DNA of 64,000 nt from Trissonchulus latispiculum (GCA_030248195.1 JASAND010013057.1:1-64000); one strand, 5' to 3'; positions 13,432 through 39,457 are shown, counted from the stretch's first letter. A program made the numbers and translations. Notes: generated from the letters alone by a model not told the origin.

Positions 13432-16400
13432 GAAAATATTGATATTAGACTGATAGCAAACATTCTCGAGGGTCGGTTTTTATACCGCCGGAGGCGGTAT
13501 ACTTGTAATGGGTTGACCCATCTGAAATCCTATGTTTTGCATGTAAATTGCTTGGCGCGGAGGATTTCCGTCCTATCTTCAACACATGTCCCTGTTACGC
13601 AGGTTTTTTTGCCCAACAATTTTTCTACGATTTTGCCATTTTTAGAGCATCATTACAGTCAGTTTAGTTAATTTTCAACGCCCTGTAAATTGTTTTGAAC
13701 ACCATCACTCTCTGCCTTTTCTCATATTACCGAAAATCGGGCGTTATTTGCCTGTCACTTGATTGGCAGAGGTTTAACAGATCAATAAATCGCTAAAACT
13801 GATGTTACAATTTTTGTGTGCAAAGACTGATTTTGCGCTTGCACTGTATTTATTTCATTAGTGTTTGCTTTGCTTCAGAATTTAGATAAAATAAATTGTT
13901 TAAAATAAACATATATACATAAATGATAACTTTCTCTCTCGCAGTTTACTCGATAAAATCGCTATAGTCAGAGTAGTGTAGTGGCTAGGGTGTCCACTTG
14001 GCACTGTTCCGGACACAGATCGAATCTTTCTTCCGGTATAATTTTAGTTTCACAATTGGCAGTGGCAAATGGCAATAAAATACTCCCGTCGGGGAGTTGA
14101 AACTAGTCAAAAGCTAATGTCACCGTTCACTAGAACAGTATGATGAAAACAAACATTGAACACATAAATCCCAAACTCTACGGCGGTATTATTCCCCCTT
14201 TAAGGGGTAACTTGTTCCTTTGCAATGGATTGTTTTTAGATAAGCAAATTAATTTCGCACATAGATGACAGTTGTTGTTATTATGACATGTGTATTATCA
14301 TCTGATTTCTGTGCATTGAAGTTTATTCATAGTCATCACCAATACCGGCAACTACAGTTCGCAAAACAAAAGCAAACCTCATACTTGAGATTTGTATTGT
14401 CCGCCATGAAGATATTGTCGCTACCAGATTTGCTCCCTGCTATCCAGCTGGTGCCTATTGCGTTAACTCTATAGCAGTTAAAGTAAAGTTTAAACATTTC
14501 AAGAGTTACAAATGCCAAAGCCTGTTATGCAAATTATGATTTAGAATAGTTTATGGACGTGCCTATGGTCATGCGGTCAAAGCTATATTTACATAAAATG
14601 GGTGGAATGTATAGACGTTCCAAACTTTACACATATATTATTGAATATACCAATTTAAAATGTTTGAGTCTTTGATTTCCACGTCAGTTGTGCTTACGTT
14701 TGTTACTATGTGGTTACCCTAACGTATGTCTTACGTGTGTGTCTTCAAAATGACCAGAATAATATTTTCGAATATATACTCCATTTTTCATCTAATGAAA
14801 ATTCAACCAAACAAACATCGGCATATAATTACTCAAGATATATAATCAATTCTTCGTAGTCTGATCTGCAGTTGAACTTCGGCAGTTCCATACCATCTCG
14901 CACACACTCCTCCTTTGCTTCTGTGTGAGGTAATTCCATGTTTTTGAAAACGTAGATACCTGCAAGCGAAACTGTTTATTCATAACTGTTTATGTTTGTC
15001 CACGTAGCTGTTTATTGGGGACATTTTTCCATAGTGCCACAACCACAGTTGCTTTCGCAATGAAGGGGTGACGCCAGACCAAACTTGTTCTGAGTTCATA
15101 ACCAGTTGCGGCCTACGGCCTATCGCAAATAGCTGGAAATTTGATTTTCAAGTTTGGATTTGATAAAATATCCTATATGCTTACTGAAGTGAAAGAGGGA
15201 TTAATTTTGCTGATTTTTAGGAATATCAGTAAGGTGAATAAATGATGAGTACCTACTTTTGCTGCAATAGACTGTCAGTACAGTGATGCAAACGTTTACC
15301 TGAAAATGACAGTCCAGGAAACAAAAAGCCAAAACCGATCATGCATAGAATGCTGTTCATCTTTATCCGCAATCTGACAGACACCCAGTTGATCAGCCAA
15401 GTATAGATTAGTTAATGGCGCTATAATGCGCAAGATTGCCTAGTAATACAGCTCCCATCTATTGAGGCTTTCCATCAGAGTTGGGGGAGACTTAATATTC
15501 AGCAGGTCCAAGACTTCAAACCCTGCGGCTAAAGCTTTCTGTCATAGAGTCTTTGAGGCTTAGGCTCAATAGTAGGGGCATTGAAACATGAAAAGAGCCT
15601 ACCATATCTGCCTTCCGTATATTTAGTTTTTTTAGCATTGATTTAAAGTTTAGCTTATCGTTATTGTTGCAGTTAGTTGGTGGCATTTCGAAGCTGTGAG
15701 TTTATGACTCCAAAGCACTTTGGCTGAATCGTCTGAAACTTTGTAGATTACAAGGCAGAAAATGTACCAAGATGTGAATGCACCTAAGGTCCCTAAGCCT
15801 CGCTCCTGTGTTCAGACATGCTAGACTGCTTTCTTAAGGTTTGGGTAACGACCGCACCGAAACCTTTAGCTAAAATTCTCAAAATAGTTCTGGAGTTTCG
15901 GCATATTTTGAAAACGCTTTGTCCAAAGTACGCTACGAAAGCATGCTACCAGCTCTGATTTATCCTATTGCTGTGCATACATAGCAACATAACCAGTAAT
16001 TACATGTGAAATTCAAACCACAAAAGATTAGTGAGATTATTCAAAATTTGTGAGATTATCCTAATTTTCTAGTATCTTTGTTCTGTAGTGACTTATGCGT
16101 CCGTCAAAAAATACTGATCCCGATAATACACAAACAACATACTGGTAACATTTTTGTAATATGATCGTGTGTTTTCGCACTTCAACAGCTGAAAACTTTC
16201 GCCGAAAAAATCCGAAAACACTCAACTTTCGGGTTCCAACAATCGTCCAGCTGAGCAAAAAGTGTTATCCCCAAAAAAGAACTAGTCAAAAACGTCAAAG
16301 TTGTAGTATTAAAATTTGGAAAAAAATTTCACTGCCGTTTGGATTACACTTGTTTTAGCCATTAAGATTAGTTTCAGTGTTGCCACAAAGTGGCATATTT

Positions 16401-17270
16401 TGTGGTTGCAAGAGTGATTCAGTCGGTTTAGAAACAAACAACCCTAAATAGCAATTTTAGAAGGATATGACTGGTTTTTCCTTCGATAAACTGAACCTGA
16501 AATTCTGAATGAAACTGAATTCTGGCTGAAACTAATTTCCGACTGATGTCTGAGCTTAAACTGAGAACATTTTGAAACACCGACTTTAAGCTGAATTTCA
16601 GTTGGGAAGCTGAAGGAAACTGAGACTAAAACGGACTATTGACTCTAGTTTTAACAGAAACATTCTTGACTCTTGAAAAGGTACTTTCGGTGAATCCACT
16701 ATTGCCTAATCTACTAGCTTCCAATGGAAGGTTTCCTTTAAGTGCATAGAGACTAAAGTCCGTCTGGCCATAGTTCTAACAACATTGTCCACATGCTCCT
16801 GAATGTTACTCAAATTGCCAGTACATAACTCAGCTGAAATTATAAGCAATAACTTAATGGTAAATAAATTCAGAACACTAATGGTGGTTATCTGCAAGCT
16901 TTATTTGAGGCTCCTTGTTAGAAGCGAAAACATGAGCAGAAATTGATGGGACAAATCTCAACCCACATCCTTTTGAGTCAAAATAGAATTACTTGCAAAA
17001 ATTCTGGAACATTTCATTTTTCAGTATACTTGTGATACCAAGGTACAAGCAACTAAGGTATGATTCTCATGCTCAGTTATGATTCTCAACTCTGCTAGTG
17101 ATATGAGTCCTAGATCTACCTTGCCTAAATTATGCAATAATTCATTAATCAGTCACCGTTCTATCTACATTTCGCATGTTCGATTTAATCGTTGTTATTT
17201 ATTATATTATAACAAATTCAGTTCAAAGACGAAACAACCGACAGTCATACAAATAGATTTAGCTTTAAGC
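13432..17270. other. Non-coding DNA
   Basis: No supported gene. A perfect hairpin TATACCGCC-GGA-GGCGGTATA lies at about 13481-13501. Near 13966-14040 a box-A/box-B-like pair suggests a decayed tRNA-derived SINE, too weak to call. Short open frames here have no motifs. Confidence 0.45.
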
Positions 17271-17274
17271 ATTT

Positions 17275-18788
17275 TCAGCTGTAATCCATGATATGACGCA
17301 TAATACGGTAGAGCTTCTGTTTGACTTTGTCGACAAACTTCCTAACCTAAAACATGTTAGTTGGTGCAATAAATACGCAGCAGATGTTGCAAGGTTTGGT
17401 CAATCAACGATTTTCTAAAAAACCACTGTCGCACGCAAAAGAGTCTAATCCCATTCCCATATTAGAGTAACGTTCCATGCAATGATCTTGACTGCTTTCG
17501 CCGGTTTGCTAATAATTCCCGTTTGCAGAACTACTTAATTTGACAAAACATTCAAACTTTATTCCAGCTGTATTTGCCTTGGCGTCCTTAAGTAATCCTT
17601 GATCAAAGCCAGTTACTGAAGTTTGTTTTATTCCGAGTGGGCTATTATTTGTATTTGATTACTGATCCTGTATTTTATTGATAAGCTTCCCCAAGCAACT
17701 CGTAGCTAATGGCTCGAATTCTCCTTGATTATATGTTAGGTTTGTGGCGAGAGGAGATATTTGAAAAAATTTGAAACTCATGTCTCTAAAATTTCGCGAG
17801 GTGTTTGGAACATTTGAAATCAAACATTCGCACTTAAATTTACAAATATCCCATATAAAACTGAGTTGCTGTGAACTTAGTGTAGAGTTACGATAAAACT
17901 TGTGGGATAACAATAATTTAATGACTTTTCCACTATTCTTTATTAATAATTAAATTAACTAAACGGTGTTCTGTCAAATGAGGTCTTGTAATGCATAAAC
18001 AAAAGAAAGACTGACTTACAAAACCGCAACATGCATGACAAAAGTTTTCGTACTAATTCGGGATCTTTTCAGGATAACCCACCCTAGGCCCAGATTCCGC
18101 AAAACTTGATCAAATGAGCTGAAATTTGGTATAGGTATGTTTACCACGCTGAGTTCAAATATCGCAAAATTATTCGATTTCGCGAATTTCTATATTTTTC
18201 GATTCGTAAGAGGGGACCAAGGGGGAACCGAAAAATTTTTTGTCTTCGATTTTGCTGAAAAGTTGTGTTCATGGTTTTTGAGGTTGCAGAACACGAATCT
18301 CAAATCCGTTTTTTGATTCAGCTTTTCGTTAGCTCAATATAAGCAAAAGGTCTAAGCTTAAGATGTATTAAGCTTCCACTGAGCTAACGAAAAGCTGAAT
18401 CGAAAAACTAACTTAAGATTCGTGTTCTGCGACCTCTTGGTCCCCCCCCCCTTACGAATCAAAAAATTCGAATTTTGCGAAATCGAATAATTTTTTGATA
18501 TTTGAACTCAGCGTGGTCTAAAACATACCCATAACAAATTTCAGCTCATTTGATCAAGTTTTGCGGAATCTGGGCCTGGGGTGGGTTATCCTGAAAAGAT
18601 CCCTTAATTCCAAAAGATCCAAAAAGATCCCTTAAAAGATCCAAAAAGGTGTGAGCGGAAACTGAACAAACCGTATCGTTTGATCTTCCGCTACAGCTGC
18701 GTCGCAAAACGCAAACGCCGCTACGCTGAAGACTATAGCTGGCCCTGTTTTAAAAAATTGGACAGGTTCACCGAATTGAGTCCAGCAA
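17275..18788 (-). pseudogene. Decayed partial copy of the 7TM receptor gene
   Basis: Two exons match the 3' half of the gene at 23.46-37.17 kb. The TM5 exon (18788 down to about 18650) encodes CWTQFGE...TGPA.VFSVAAFAFCDAAV and keeps its acceptor (CTTGCTGTAG). The tail exon (17346-17275) encodes VRKFVDKVKQKLYRIMRHI after TTTTAG and ends in TGA. Intronic stretches between them also align (for example around 17880-17960 with 24380-24450). However, a 544-bp foldback element has inserted just before the TM5 exon's splice donor, and the exon that should carry TM6-TM7 is no longer readable near 17.65-17.9 kb. I see no TM1-TM4 exons upstream. The copy is therefore a tandem duplicate that has lost function. 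Confidence 0.75.
18060..18603. mobile_element. Palindromic foldback element, copy 1
   Basis: 544 bp that is palindromic from end to end: the left arm (starting GGGATCTTTTCAGGATAACC) is the inverse of the right arm, with a centre near 18340. Flanks CTAATTC (18053-18059) and TTAATTC (18604-18610) look like a 7-bp target duplication with one change. It is related to the element at 25898-26493 through shared arm sequence (GCTGAGTTCAAATATCGCAAAA). No coding capacity. Confidence 0.75.
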
Positions 18789-20140
18789 CTACAGCAAGAA
18801 ACTGTCAGCTTGGAACTTGGACAATAAGGCTTATATATAATTTTAATCTGTATGTATGCATGAAAGCCAGTTTAGCTGTGCAGCGAAAGAAGAGAGGAAG
18901 TCAATTTTAGTTCACTTTTTGAGTATAATCTCTCAGAACTGGATCTTTTAATTAAGAGCCCGCAAGCTTCACAGGTTTTTGGGGTCGGAGGTGAATCTTA
19001 AAAGTACCTAATTACCTGGTAGGTAACTACGAAATTGCAGAATTCGAATTTACAGTTGGAATCTATTCACTGGCCTCTGTCAGTCATTAAGTCGGTAAGA
19101 AAGTTAAAATTTCAATTGACACTCTCATTTACTCTATATTTTCATTCTTGGACTACCATCCACAAGAAGTCTCTATAGGCGTACGTACAACCAGTAATTG
19201 AGGCACCAGGTATATAAGAAGGTTACAATTAATTGCAGTTACAAACGGGGGAAAAACAACAGTGTGCAATGCGATAACAAAATTTCCACATTTGAATCAC
19301 GTCCGTTCGGTCAATATTTGAATTCCAAATTCGGAAGTAATTATTTTGTTGTTTTATGGAAATTATTATTTTGTTGTTTTATGGAAATTTCAGCGCAGAC
19401 ACGCAAGCTGAAAAAGGTGAATTAATTACTCGTAACTAAACAGATTCAAAAATTAACTTCCTCACTAGGGGCTATGAGAGCCAGTTTTGTAGAGCAGAGA
19501 AAGGAGAGAGGAGATTAATTTTAGTTTTACTTTTTGGGTATAATCTCTCGGAACTGGATTTCTTATAATCAAGAGGTCGTAAGCTTCACAGGGTTGTGGG
19601 GTCGGTGGTGACAATCTTTAAACTCCTATATAACTTCAAATGTTTCTTCCTTCCTGCCAATGGCCTGACTACACGTCAGATCAAAATATGCCATATGCGA
19701 TACCACATTGAACCAACGGCATTTGTGACCCTAGTTTTCCTAAACTTGTGCCCTCCCAAAATATCCCAAAATATCTAGACTAAGCTATTTATCAAAGCTA
19801 CGAAATCAAGGCTATCTTTTCCAAGTATTGACACAACAGACAGAATTATCTAATTAAAACTAGTAGTATTGGCGAACGGATCTTAGGTAGATTTTATTAG
19901 ACAGTCTAAGGCTTAATTATGAACTGCAAACGACGACAACATAATGTAATGGCGAACAAGTTGTAATAGCTGTAAAGGACAGTTACACGTTTTCAGGACA
20001 AATTACCGTTACTTAGAATTGTAGGAACAAGCAAGAGTTTTGTGCAAAACGTTCCTGCATTGAATTTATTTGCCCTAATATGTCATAACACTGCCAGCAG
20101 ACTACAACAGCCCTATTATAGATTTTGATAGCAGTGAATG
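18789..20140. repeat. Non-coding DNA with a duplicated ~130-bp segment
   Basis: A stretch at about 18880-19010 (TATAATCTCTC.GAACTGGAT...GTAAGCTTCACAGG) recurs at about 19480-19615 in the same orientation with several substitutions, giving a direct repeat spaced about 600 bp. Otherwise no gene is supported. Confidence 0.5.
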
Positions 20141-20148
20141 CTTACAAT

Positions 20149-20154
20149 TTTATT
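20149..20154 (-). terminator. Polyadenylation signal AATAAA
   Basis: Minus-strand AATAAA about 40 nt beyond the stop codon of the small secreted-peptide gene, a normal spacing for its 3' end. Confidence 0.6.
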
Positions 20155-20194
20155 CTGCAGTCTGTTAGCTCCAATTTAGCAAGTCACTGTTCAG

Positions 20195-20464
20195 TTAGGC
20201 GGTTTCGCATCGTTGCACGGCAGCCTGGACAGAGGATTCGCTCTGAGCTTCGGTCCAGACGGCATCGGCTCTGTCGCATTCTGCCCGCAAACAATTTAGG
20301 GTGGATTGCAGAATGTGACACTGGAACGGTTCGTTGTCGTTCAGCCTCACCATTTCTGATCCAAGATTGTCCAAGTAGTTGCTGCAGGCTCCGCCACAAT
20401 CCGCAGCTGTTGCTGGGCCAGCCACTAAGACTAGCACTATAGCTATGACAAGAAATCTGGCCAT
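20195..20464 (-). CDS. Small secreted cysteine-rich peptide
   Basis: An 89-residue protein. The chosen ATG at 20464 gives a textbook signal peptide: MARF, then a hydrophobic core of I/V/L/A, with a probable cleavage after the ATA near residue 20. The mature part is about 69 residues with six cysteines (CGGAC pair, then FQC, LNC, AEC, QRC), acidic and alanine-rich, with no membrane segment. It is probably a disulfide-stabilised extracellular peptide. An upstream in-frame extension exists but would bury the signal peptide, so it is rejected. A TATA-like CTTATAAG lies about 95 bp upstream and an AATAAA about 40 nt downstream, so the gene looks complete and intronless. I do not recognise the family; it sits between two copies of the 7TM gene and may be unrelated to them. 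Confidence 0.7.
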   Translation of the reverse strand: MARFLVIAIVLVLVAGPATAADCGGACSNYLDNLGSEMVRLNDNEPFQCHILQSTLNCLRAECDRADAVWTEAQSESSVQAAVQRCETA

Positions 20465-20552
20465 GACTTTGAAAAACAGGATTCTGGTAAGGATGACTGG
20501 TAGTTTGTAGGACAAAACAAGCTTGTTTTGATTTCTGGACCAAAACGCTTCC

Positions 20553-20560
20553 CTTATAAG
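20553..20560 (-). promoter_or_regulatory. TATA-box candidate for the secreted-peptide gene
   Basis: CTTATAAG (reads TATAAG on the minus strand) about 90-95 bp upstream of the ATG at 20464, consistent with a short 5' leader. Confidence 0.4.
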
Positions 20561-20619
20561 CTGCCCTGAATGCCTGTTATCTGCTGTGGTGCAGACACTA
20601 CTGCAAATTTCCAATTTCC

Positions 20620-21899
20620 AATGCTTTTCGCTTAATTAATACGTTTTACATCCAGAAAATAATTAAATCTCTATCCCTGCAGAAGCAACCCGAACCTATA
20701 AAAAATTTTCGCGGCTTCGCCTTTGTTTTGATGATCTTCAATTATATATGCCACCGTTTGAAGAATGACGTTTGATTTCGTCTTTCATTTTGGACTGAAC
20801 AACGCCGACCTAAAGTCTGGCACAAAAATGTGTGTAAAAACTGTGATCACTTTTATACAGCACTCAGCATTCATACTCATAATACTCATAACATTATATG
20901 TCTTCAGAATCTTCAAGGTTAGGGCGACATTTTTATAAAATGTAAGACTTTGAAAAGTTATAGAATTTTTAAAATAAAATAACAATTTATTTGAGTTTTT
21001 GTCCGGAATATGCCACCTAAAAGTTTCTTTCTTTCAGCTAAATTTTCCTATCTAAGAGCACACACAATGACACAAGAGCGAAGAAATCGCTTAATCGGAG
21101 TTTTCAATATTTAAAATCCTCTTATCTTTGCCGCTTTTCCAATTCTGGCAAACCACTGCTCGAGCAGTACCTAATATATATTTAGCTAGGACATTACGGA
21201 CAAAACGCTAAATAGGGACTTTTTGTAATTTTTCAAAATCTTAGTTTGTGAAAATTTTGCTCTTTTGAGGATTCCGAAAATAAATAGTGTTACGGGCTCC
21301 TGATGGATAGTAGATACTGTATAAGGATCACAGTTTTCCACAGTCATCTTATGTCAAACTTTAGCACTAACGTATTCCGCAAGTATTCTCACTCAAACAT
21401 CAAATTATACACAAAATTCTGTTGAAGAAAAGGGAGGAACTAAAAATTCTCTATTGGGAAAGCCAATCGTCGAAAGCTACGCTAGCACACTATGTGGACA
21501 AGTTTAGGGCCGTATTCACAAGGGTCGCCTGCATTGCCGAGAATGGCATTGCAGAGTATGCACATTGCTGGGAGCCACCAACTGGGTGTGACAACCTGCA
21601 ACATTTGTATCAAAACTTGACATAATGTCGTCAATAATGGTGCGCAAATAGATAGTCTATCATTTTGTAGGTCTGTGTTTCCATTGCTCTATGTTATTTG
21701 CCAAAAACGCGAATTTCTGGAATTTTGAAATTTCTAAAAATTCAGATTTCTCCGCTTTGAGCTGAAATTACTTTTCTACCATAAGAGATCCGACTAAAAT
21801 TTTATAAACTCGTTAAAACTTATTTAGACAACAAAATATCTGAAAATGAGCAAAATCGGATGTCGTCAAAAAATCGGCCAAAAAATGCACCCCGTGTAC
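20620..21899. other. Non-coding DNA
   Basis: No gene or repeat can be supported. Confidence 0.4.
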
Positions 21900-22075
21900 G
21901 GTGGTAATTCCTTTTGGTGTCATGAACTTCAAACCGTGATCACTCATTCATTATTTGAATTGGAAAGCCTTCTTTATATCAAAATGTAGCTTAACTTTTT
22001 TCTTTCTAATGAATGCAATAAAACTAACTTTGTTTTTACGAAATGTTTCTACTGAGAGCACATTTGAGTCCAAAA
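21900..22075. mobile_element. Fragment of the TTAA MITE family (inverted)
   Basis: Begins with GGTGGTAATTCCTTTTGG, the family's terminal repeat. It continues with the sequence found, in reverse, at the right ends of the copies at 4829-5824 and 12447-13427 (CACTCATTCATTATTTG..., then TGTAGCTTAA). Similarity fades by about 22075 and there is no second terminus, so this is a truncated copy. Confidence 0.55.
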
Positions 22076-23348
22076 GGCTACTGACTATGATTTTAAGAGA
22101 TCTGGGAAAATAATTAAGGGACCTTGCATTTTCCTGGTCTCATCTGTATTCTAACAGGGTTAGGCTGACGTATATTCGCATGCAACCGGTCTACCTAATA
22201 ATCGGTGCTTCTCATAGTATTTGTATGTTTTGCCGGACTGGACTTAAAAATGCTAATTTGAAAAATTAGGTTGGCCTCTCTGTTTACTGGTAATTGTTTA
22301 GGCTCATCGAACTTCGAACACCTTTCTAATGCACCTTGAAATTAGAGGACCAATTTTTGTGAGGAAGGGAGATATGTGACAGAGCTAGTCTTGTACCTTA
22401 GTATATAAAAAACTTTGAACAAGTTGGACTTAGGTACGGAATAACGCAGAGCTAGTTAAAGCAATACGTAGTACTTAAAATAACTTGAACTTAAAATAGT
22501 TAGTTTTAAGTTAACTCTCAAGTAATAATCTGAATCATTGTAAAGCGACACTCGGTAACCAAACAAAGTACTAAAGAAAATAATTATACGATAAACGGTA
22601 GAGACTTAATTAACTACGAGGTAACTATTAATATAATTGTTCATTGTATTCTTGTATTGCTCTAATGTGTTAATTATATTTGTCCATACGTGTGATGTCT
22701 CGTAGTTGTTCTGTTGTTACAGTTATTCAATAGAGAGGTATTTGTAAGGCTAAGGCAAAATTGGGCTTCCAAATAATGTTTTCTGCAAAGAGTTGGTCTT
22801 CTTATTTCTGACAATGATAGATTTTATGGAGGAATTGGAAATTGGCTTTAAGCTTGTTGCTTACGTCAACCTGGTAAGGATAAGGAATTTTCTAAAAGCT
22901 TCCTAGTCCAAAAAGCTAGTAGCAAGCGAGAATATTTCTATTGGAAAAGCTAAGAGCTGGAAAATACCTATGGGGAATTTAGAGAAAAACTTTAGACTAC
23001 TTTTGGGATTGGAAATAAATTGAAGGTATTACCTAATCGCAACCGTCTTACGGTACTTCGGCTTGGAATAGTTTGATTATGTGCTATTCATTGTGGTCTT
23101 GGTATTTGTGCTGGTGGAGTAAAGTTGTGTTCAAGTAATCGTGTACTTGCTATAGCGATAGTGAAGTGTACTTATTGCCTAAGCCATCACTCTGAGAGGA
23201 TTAGTGAAGATCCACTGCACTTTAACACTGCCCCCGCTGGTCGTGAACCCACGGCCCGCGACACAACTTACTGCAACAGGAAATATTTAACCATTTCAAT
23301 TTTTGCAAATCTGTACCTTAAAGAAATCAATAACCAGATTGTCTAAAT
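22076..23348. other. Non-coding DNA
   Basis: No supported gene. A polyadenylation signal for the leftward 7TM gene lies at its right edge. Confidence 0.4.
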
Positions 23349-23354
23349 TTTATT
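23349..23354 (-). terminator. Polyadenylation signal for the lectin-mucin 7TM gene
   Basis: Minus-strand AATAAA about 105 nt past the TAA stop of the last exon; another AATAAA-like string lies close by. Confidence 0.45.
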
Positions 23355-23458
23355 CAAATTCAAATTTTATTTTTGTTATATCATAATTAAACCCAGATTC
23401 TGAGGCAAAACAGTTAACGACAGTCATACACCCACAGATTTAGCTTCAGCCAGGTTCA

Positions 23459-37166
<13,708 letters not shown>

Positions 37167-37261
37167 CTAAAACAGCAAATACTGCGGACAAATACTGGCA
37201 TATATGGTGTAATATAAGAAATTAAATTGTCACTTCAGCACCTGAGACCCGAAAAATTCGG

Positions 37262-37333
37262 GCCTCGGGTGGGACTCCAACCCACGACTTTCGGATGAAC
37301 GCTCCGACGCTCTGCCAACTGAGCTACCAACGC
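37262..37333 (-). mobile_element. tRNA-like sequence (pseudo-tRNA or SINE head)
   Basis: The minus strand folds into a fair cloverleaf: acceptor GCGTTGG/CCGAGGC (one mismatch), D-arm GCTC/GAGC, anticodon stem TCGGA/TCCGA and T-arm GTGGG/CCCAC. Position 33 is C rather than U and the T loop is TTGGAGT rather than TTCGANT, so a functional tRNA (nominal anticodon GTT) is unlikely. A hairpin follows. A tRNA-derived repeat is the better reading. Confidence 0.5.
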
Positions 37334-38419
37334 TACAGTCGCAACAATCTAGAAGGAGTTCGTATCCAAACTGACGTACTAATTTTTGGATATTTCTGGT
37401 AGTTTGTGGCTTGGTGCAACTGGATCACAGTCAGTTCAACTGGATTATGATTTCAAACTGTCTCAACTATTACCAAATTAGGAGGGGGTTTAGCACCACA
37501 AGTTAGGAGGGGGTACGCAGTCCACCGCACCACAGCCCCCCCCAAAAAACGACCCAATGCTACACAAACTGCCCTCTATATACTGTCCATCCAGCAGGCA
37601 TGCAATTTTCTACATTGCTACTTTGCGGACAAGTTTATTTGAAATAGTAAGTGAGTAAGTTTATTTTGACTCTGTTCCAGTGTTATTTGGTTGCCCTGTA
37701 CTGATCCTAAAAATTGGCCGTCACAGTTGCACAATACAAACATTCGTAGGAATGTAGTGTCCAACAATTTCTAGATCCATTGGAAAGGGCAAAAGATGCT
37801 ACAAAATTGCCACATTAGTTTTCTAATTGCATTAACCATATTAAAGTAATAACTAATTAAAGAATTGCCAAATAAATTACCTACAGTAAATACAATAAAA
37901 CTACAATAAATGCCTTAGGGCTTAGGCTCATGGGTCAGACACATGCTGCTATGAAAGCGTGTATTAGTGCTAAGTGAAATCCCTCGGAAGTTACGGGGGA
38001 GGGGGTCGCACGCACCGAGCATGCCTTGCATTCTTAGTACATACTAGTGTAAGAGTTTCCTCCTCTAACTATTATGCACTCTTGACGAAGTTAATAGAAT
38101 ACAAACTTGGCCGGTACTATCACTGTCATCAGTAACCGTTTATAAAAAAGTATTGCATATACGTTATATTGATGCTGCCTTTCATGAAACTATCAGTGTC
38201 GTTCAGTTTGTGCCCAAACATCCAGGTACTATTCTTTCCAATACATCTGCAACAAAGTTGAATAAATTTTTACATGGCACTTTCAAACCGTCTAAACAGA
38301 GGGAAGGCAAAACTGCAGCTCCTGACTCAGCTAATTTCTGGGTACATCCGTATCTAATAAGTACGCTTCGGTAGGAGATCTGATAAACAAGCTTACACGA
38401 TTGTGAAAGGTTGAAATCA
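37334..38419. other. Non-coding DNA between the lectin exon and the LTR element
   Basis: No gene supported. G-rich/C-rich stretches occur at about 37480-37560. A missing upstream exon of the 7TM gene could lie here, but I found no convincing lectin N-half. Confidence 0.4.
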
Positions 38420-38449
38420 GGATTGAAAGATGTGAAGAAAAGTGTCTAG
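38420..38449 (-). mobile_element. SINE family B, left part, split by the LTR element
   Basis: GGATTGAAAGATGTGAAGAA and following bases match the same flank at 30319-30340. The SINE resumes at 58653 on the other side of the LTR retrotransposon. The last four bases, CTAG (38446-38449), pair with CCAG (58653-58656) as the insertion duplication. Confidence 0.7.
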
Positions 38450-39228
38450 TGTAATGTGTGAGTTGTGATGTGTGAGTTGTGTGTATTTTTTAGTGAGTCT
38501 ATGTGAATGTGAGATTTTAGTAAGAGTGGTAATTTTAGTGTGAAATGTGTCTTGTGTGAAATTGTGTAGATTTGTATTGAAATTTGTGTGAAATCTAATA
38601 TCTGCTATATTAAAACGCGATATGTTTTATTCAGCCCACTTAGCGACTAGGGGTGTGCTATTGTGTTTTAATTTTGGTTAATTGGTAACTAATATTGCTG
38701 TTTATTTTAGAAAGGGGTTTGTTATGTTATGTCATATAGTTTAGCCAGCCGCGACGGCTTAGGGAATATTATTTGAGATAGTGGTTTTCGGAATGGTTTA
38801 AATAATTTCTGGGTCGAATCTGTGTACGTAAATTGTCCTGTAACTGTACCTAAATTCTATTCATGTCCTGTTTAACTGTAGTATTTCTTAGAATGTATAC
38901 TTGTTTGAATTTTCCCTGTTTCCGTAAGCCTTATTGATGAATGTTCTCCTATACTCGGTAGGTAGGATTTGAGTCCATTCCAATTTTAGGTAGGCTAATT
39001 ATTTACTGAGCGTGTACTTAATTTATTCAAGGTTCTTGCTATAGTCAAAAGTCAGACATTTATTAGTCCCTTAGTCAGTCTTATTTAGCCTTCAGTCAGT
39101 CGTAGCTTATTCTTGGCGAGATCCTGCCCAGGTCGATTGGAACATAAGTCTCCTCCAGGTTCGTCGTTTCCATACGCGTACAGTTTCCACCCGTAAAGTT
39201 TGGCTAGCTATACCCTTCCAGCTTTACA
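38450..39228 (+). repeat. 5' LTR (779 bp)
   Basis: Starts TGTAATGTGTGAG, ends AGCTTTACA. Lacks two segments present in the 3' LTR: 289 bp (3' LTR 57661-57949) at the point after GCGACTAG (38650), and about 125 bp (58247-58373) near 38954. An extra T lies in the early T-run. Confidence 0.9.
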
Positions 39229-39457
39229 TTAGGCTGCTAGTCTTCGACCTTGTTCTTTTCTTTTCACAGTAGTGTCGTCATTTGTTTTTCTTTTTGTCTC
39301 TTGGACTTGATCTCCTAGTATTTTTGTCGTATCTTTTAAATTCAGTTGTTCCTGTAAGTGCTTTGTTTTAACTCGAGTTTCTATTTTAGCTAATTGTACG
39401 TGTCTAATTGTTGTTTGTTTTTACATTTTGCATAACGTTTCTTCGGATATTATATAA
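39229..39457 (+). other. 5' leader of the LTR element
   Basis: Begins TTAGGCTGCTAGTCTTCGAC. A primer-binding site complementary to a tRNA 3' end would normally begin TGG here; none is seen, so priming may be unconventional or the LTR boundary is followed by a spacer. Confidence 0.5.

Noticed and set aside
13966..14040. tRNA-derived SINE head
   Set aside because: Box B (AGATCGAATC) is weak, no body or tail is recognisable, and no second copy was seen.
37262..37333. Functional tRNA gene (nominal anticodon GTT)
   Set aside because: Good stems, but C instead of U at position 33 and a TTGGAGT T-loop; kept only as a tRNA-like repeat.
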